Shown here in pieces: positions 15,034 through 17,802 of a stretch of 17,802 nucleotides of DNA. Position 1 is the stretch's first letter, and each line of letters opens with the position of its first letter. The notes beneath the pieces were generated by a model, which did not search any database, was not told the DNA's origin, and saw only the letters and a list, made by a program, of their open reading frames with translations. Source of the DNA: Brumimicrobium sp033722555 (GTDB lineage Bacteria; Bacteroidota; Bacteroidia; Flavobacteriales_D; Crocinitomicaceae); NCBI GenBank assembly GCA_033722555.1, contig JAWVYS010000055.1, forward strand, positions 1 through 17,802. The letters are read 5' to 3'. The translations under genes and the position numbers were made by a program.

Positions 15034-16648
15034 ACGAATCATTCTTTCCGTTATTCTTCTTTCTGTGCTCACCATAGGGTTGGGACAAGAGAATAAAAAT
15101 AACAGCGCAGATGATTGGTACAGACGGAAGTTTGCTCTTCGCTTAATGCCTGACAGTACCTTTCAGAACACAGACACCATCCTGACAGATTTAAAAAAAG
15201 GAAGTTATCAGCTAACCGATCAATCCCTAAAGCTCTTTTCAAAAAATGACAGTCTTCTCGAAACTTTTCAAATCGTAGAAAGAAGTGAACGCAAGTTATC
15301 TCTTGCAAAGGAAAATGGACAGAAGATAACCTATTTAAGAGAAAATAAACAGATTCAGGCATCACTGACGTGGGAAAACATATTTCGCGGTTTTCTGGGC
15401 ATGATATCACTCATCCTGATAGCGTTCCTTCTTAGCAGGAATAAAAAAGGAATTAATTGGTCACTGGTTATCAAAGGAATGATTCTGCAGGCCGTTTTAG
15501 CTATTCTGATCCTAAAAGTTCCCTTCGTGGAAAATGCTTTCGATTTCTTATCACGCGGATTTGTTCGAGTTGTAGACATGGCTCACGAAGGAGCTATGTT
15601 CGTTTTCGGAAGTGTAGTCACGGGAGAAATGTCGCCGCTGGTTAAAAATTTTGTAACCTGGATACTCCCTTCCGTGATTTTCTTTTCAGCACTTTCCAGC
15701 TTGCTATATTATTGGGGTGTGTTACAACGCGTGGTTTATGGAATGGCATGGGTAATGAAACGACTCATGGGACTTTCCGGAGCGGAGAGCGTAGCAGCAG
15801 CAGGTAACGTTTTTCTCGGTCAAACAGAAGCTCCCTTATTGGTCAAGCCTTATTTGGGAAAAATGACCGAAAGCGAAATACTCTGTTTAATGGCAGGCGG
15901 AATGGCCACCATTGCAGGGGGAGTGTTGGCTTCATACATAGGATTTCTTGGTGGTGACGATCCACAACAAAAAATATTTTTTGCCAAACACTTGCTAACA
16001 GCCTCACTGATGTCTGCTCCGGCTGCAATAATTTTTTCAAAGATTCTTGTTCCTGAAACAGAAGATATAAACAGAGATCTTACGATTTCCAAAAATAAAC
16101 TTGGAACCAATTCTCTCGAAGCTATCACTAATGGAACGGTAGATGGAGTTAAACTGGCGGTTAACGTAGCAGCAATGCTGATCGTTTTTGTATCTCTTAT
16201 TGCACTTGCAAACTATATGTTGGGTAAAGTGGGATACTACACCGGAATCAATGACTTAATTGCAGGTTCGGGTCAAGGATACGATGGGTTGTCATTTCAG
16301 TATTTGGTAGGGTATTTACTTTCTCCGGTTGCCTGGTTAATGGGTGTCCCGTGGGAAGACACAATGATAATCGGACAGTTGCTAGGAGAAAAGACCATCA
16401 TCAATGAATTCGTCGCCTATCCGCATCTGGGAGAATTACAGGATGAAATTAGTGCTAAATCGGTGATTATGGGCACATATGTTCTCTGTGGTTTTGCCAA
16501 TTTCGCTTCAATAGGTATTCAGGTAGGAGGTATTGGTGCTCTTGCGCCTGAAAAGAAACCCGTGTTGGCAAAATATGGGTTCTTGGCTCTGATCGCAGGA
16601 ACGCTGGCATGTATGATGACTGCTACCATGGTTGGAATGCTTTATTAA
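15008..16648 (+). CDS. CNT-family (NupC-type) Na+/nucleoside symporter with an exported N-terminal extension
   Basis: 546 residues from the ATG at 15008. Residues 1-26 (MKLIAVLHKRIILSVILLSV and on to GLGQ) look like a signal peptide. An about 90-residue soluble region (about 30-122) follows with Trp/Tyr- and Ser-rich strands (YQLTDQSLKLFSKNDSLLET) and no recognised motif; this is absent from E. coli NupC (about 400 residues). The membrane part carries the CNT signatures GNVFLGQTEAPLL (266-278, with GQTE), NEFVAY (466-471), and GFANFASIGI (495-504). These hold the substrate- and Na+-binding residues of the Vibrio CNT: GQTE, the Asn-Glu pair, and Asn-x-x-Ser. Nucleoside uptake in the inner membrane is therefore well supported; specificity for purines or pyrimidines is not. 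An ATG at 14957 would extend the frame inside the upstream gene, but it gives no signal peptide start. Confidence 0.93.
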   Translation: MKLIAVLHKRIILSVILLSVLTIGLGQENKNNSADDWYRRKFALRLMPDSTFQNTDTILTDLKKGSYQLTDQSLKLFSKNDSLLETFQIVERSERKLSLAKENGQKITYLRENKQIQASLTWENIFRGFLGMISLILIAFLLSRNKKGINWSLVIKGMILQAVLAILILKVPFVENAFDFLSRGFVRVVDMAHEGAMFVFGSVVTGEMSPLVKNFVTWILPSVIFFSALSSLLYYWGVLQRVVYGMAWVMKRLMGLSGAESVAAAGNVFLGQTEAPLLVKPYLGKMTESEILCLMAGGMATIAGGVLASYIGFLGGDDPQQKIFFAKHLLTASLMSAPAAIIFSKILVPETEDINRDLTISKNKLGTNSLEAITNGTVDGVKLAVNVAAMLIVFVSLIALANYMLGKVGYYTGINDLIAGSGQGYDGLSFQYLVGYLLSPVAWLMGVPWEDTMIIGQLLGEKTIINEFVAYPHLGELQDEISAKSVIMGTYVLCGFANFASIGIQVGGIGALAPEKKPVLAKYGFLALIAGTLACMMTATMVGMLY

Positions 16649-16659
16649 TCTTTGAATAA

Positions 16660-17484
16660 ATGGAGTTTACCGGTGAATTAAGAAAGATGAGATCAAATCT
16701 GAATTCATTGAATTCTGTTGAATATAAGCTTCTATTAGTTGATTCTAGCATCCAGGAAGAAAAAGTAATTTCAATAAATAACCATATTGGAGAGAACATA
16801 GAAATATCCTTCCTCGGGAATATTTTGTGTAAACGTTGCGGAAGAAAAACCAAAAATTCTTTTTCTCAAGGTTTCTGTTACCCTTGCTTTAAAAATGCTC
16901 CTGAAGCCGCCGAATGTATTATTAGACCGGAATTGTGCCGAGCCCATCTCGGTGAAGGCAGAGATGTGAACTGGGAAAAGGAAAACCACAATCAGCCACA
17001 CTACGTGTATCTTGCAGTATCAGATGTAATTAAGGTCGGTGTTACCAGAGCCACTCAGATACCCACCCGTTGGATAGACCAAGGTGCTTCGTATGCAATC
17101 AAACTTGCTGAAACTCCAAACAGATACGAAGCGGGATTACTTGAGGTTGCGCTGAAAGATTCATTCACCGACAAAACAAACTGGAGAAAAATGTTGACCA
17201 ATCAGGTTGATGAGAACATTGATCTTGCTTCGGTGAAATGGGAGTTGGAAGAGTTACTCCCTGATGACCTGTCTGATTACATTACGGATGACGAGGATGT
17301 CCTCGAACTGAATTACCCGGTTATTTCTTACCCGGAAAAAATCAAGAGTGTTTCCTTGGATAAAACACCTACGCTTATCGGAAAATTGATCGGAATAAAA
17401 GGTCAGTATCTAATTTTTGAGGGAGGTTCCGTAATTAACTTACGGAAACACGCGGGTTACGAAATCATTCTGAAAACAGAATAA
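16660..17484 (+). CDS. DUF2797 protein: zinc-ribbon plus a GIY-YIG-like segment
   Basis: 274 residues, 11 nt after the transporter stop. The N-terminal region has beta-rich ENIEISFLGNILCKRCGRKT, a four-Cys zinc ribbon (Cys57, Cys60, Cys73, Cys76: CKRCG and CYPCF) and further Cys86 and Cys93/His96. Residues 115-140 read YVYLAVSDVIKVGVTR and TQIPTRWIDQGA, followed by NRYEAGLLE (154-162). This Y-x-Y...K-x-G...R...R...E spacing resembles a GIY-YIG nuclease fold (Tyr115/Tyr117, Gly127, Arg130/Arg137, Glu157), my inference; the family is annotated only as DUF2797. The C-terminus forms a beta domain (TLIGKLIGIKGQYLIFEGG). The product is likely a cytoplasmic nucleic-acid-related protein of unknown activity. 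Its stop overlaps the first A-run of the opposite-strand terminator. Confidence 0.85.
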   Translation: MEFTGELRKMRSNLNSLNSVEYKLLLVDSSIQEEKVISINNHIGENIEISFLGNILCKRCGRKTKNSFSQGFCYPCFKNAPEAAECIIRPELCRAHLGEGRDVNWEKENHNQPHYVYLAVSDVIKVGVTRATQIPTRWIDQGASYAIKLAETPNRYEAGLLEVALKDSFTDKTNWRKMLTNQVDENIDLASVKWELEELLPDDLSDYITDDEDVLELNYPVISYPEKIKSVSLDKTPTLIGKLIGIKGQYLIFEGGSVINLRKHAGYEIILKTE

Positions 17485-17514
17485 AAAAAGAGGCTGCCCG
17501 AAGACAACCTCTTT
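17483..17514 (-). terminator. Rho-independent terminator with UUCG tetraloop for the outer-membrane protein gene
   Basis: As read on the minus strand, AAAGAGGTTGTC and GGCAGCCTCTTT pair over 12 bp (two G-U wobbles) around a TTCG loop closed by C-G, followed by T (seven in a row counting the stem's last three). On the plus strand the two wobbles become C-A mismatches, so the element works best for the minus strand. It lies 20 nt past the stop of the beta-barrel gene and overlaps the DUF2797 stop codon. Confidence 0.85.
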
Positions 17515-17533
17515 AATATCGTTCTCTTTAATC

Positions 17534-17802
17534 TTAGAAGTAGAAAGATAGTCTCAATGATCCAGCAGGACCAAATACTGTGTTATTAGCATCAGTATCG
17601 ATTCCGAAAGATGAAGATCCTCCTGTCTCAGTTGTAATCTGCTCAACAGACTCAGTACCGCTAGGGTTGAAACCAACTGACTCAGTAGTCATTGAAGAAG
17701 AACCTGTAGACATGAATACAAGACCCCATCCGAACTCACCTCCTAAAGAAAGTTTAGGAAGGATAAAGTACTCAACTCCGATGAATCCACGAAGACCAAG
17801 AC
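17534..17802 (-). CDS. Outer-membrane beta-barrel protein, C-terminal part (runs off the window)
   Basis: The minus strand is open from the window edge to a TAA at 17534, giving 89 codons without a start. The segment reads LGLRGFIGVEYFILPKLSLG, then GEFGWGLVFMS, a Thr/Ser/Gly-rich stretch (SSSMTTESVGFNPSGTE) and a last strand ending GSLRLSFYF. Alternating hydrophobic strands with turns and a terminal Phe are typical of a beta-barrel whose C-terminal residue is recognised by the Bam machinery. The Ser/Thr-rich stretch may be an exposed loop. Codons are strongly restricted (GGT/GGA, CTT, TCT, GCT, GTT) compared with the other genes, suggesting high expression. The exact family and length cannot be given since the start is missing. 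Confidence 0.8.
   Translation of the reverse strand, partial: LGLRGFIGVEYFILPKLSLGGEFGWGLVFMSTGSSSMTTESVGFNPSGTESVEQITTETGGSSSFGIDTDANNTVFGPAGSLRLSFYF

Noticed and set aside
1..17802. Mobile element, prophage, toxin-antitoxin or defence island
   Set aside because: No transposase, integrase, terminal repeats, nuclease-helicase pair or toxin-antitoxin pair was seen; genes are housekeeping or lineage-typical.

Overview
This window looks like an ordinary chromosomal segment of an aerobic member of the Bacteroidota, most likely a Cytophagales-type lineage. The evidence is moderate AT richness, A-rich leaders with no obvious Shine-Dalgarno sequences, several TAnnTTTG promoter elements, a beta-barrel outer-membrane protein ending in Phe, a LysM plus periplasmic-binding-fold protein, and an oxygen-dependent HemF. 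The species cannot be named from sequence alone. No rRNA, tRNA, CRISPR array, insertion sequence, phage or integrase is visible, and the window is almost entirely coding, with no gene-free stretch above about 255 bases.

Layout: (1) 1-485, minus strand: the start of tex. It diverges across 37 bp from a CaiB/BaiF-type CoA-transferase (523-1593, plus). (2) 1594-9345, all minus strand. In transcription order this is phoH-purC (overlapping), a secreted protein of unknown function with its own promoter, guaA followed by a LysM/periplasmic-binding-fold lipid-free exported protein and hemF (all overlapping), and then a small two-helix membrane protein with a possible PH-like domain. (3) 9526-10705, plus strand: a SAM hydrolase (formerly DUF62) and an ABM-fold protein. 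(4) 10702-12376, minus strand: a sigma-70 family factor overlapping a single-pass membrane protein with a TonB-C-like domain. (5) 12630-14342, plus strand: etfB-etfA ending at a strong hairpin. (6) 14443-17484, plus strand: a DUF151 bifunctional nuclease-type protein with a UVR motif, a CNT nucleoside transporter with an unusual exported N-terminal domain, and a DUF2797 zinc-ribbon protein with a GIY-YIG-like segment. (7) 17534-17802, minus strand: the C-terminal end of an outer-membrane beta-barrel protein with a terminator.

Functional themes: purine and nucleoside metabolism recur (purC, guaA, SAM hydrolase releasing adenosine, CNT transporter) but in separate transcription units. ETF, the CoA-transferase and HemF indicate aerobic acyl-CoA and heme metabolism. 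The envelope is represented by the LysM protein, the sigma/TonB-C pair, the beta-barrel and the secreted protein at 6554-7339.

I do not see a clear new multi-gene system. The most original points are the sigma factor paired with a TonB-C membrane partner, the LysM-PBP1-fold protein embedded between guaA and hemF, the CNT transporter with an exported domain, the DUF2797 architecture, two near-identical TATCTTTGC-N3-ATG arrangements that imply leaderless mRNAs, two convergent gene pairs whose stop codons meet inside palindromes, and a strand-asymmetric UUCG terminator.
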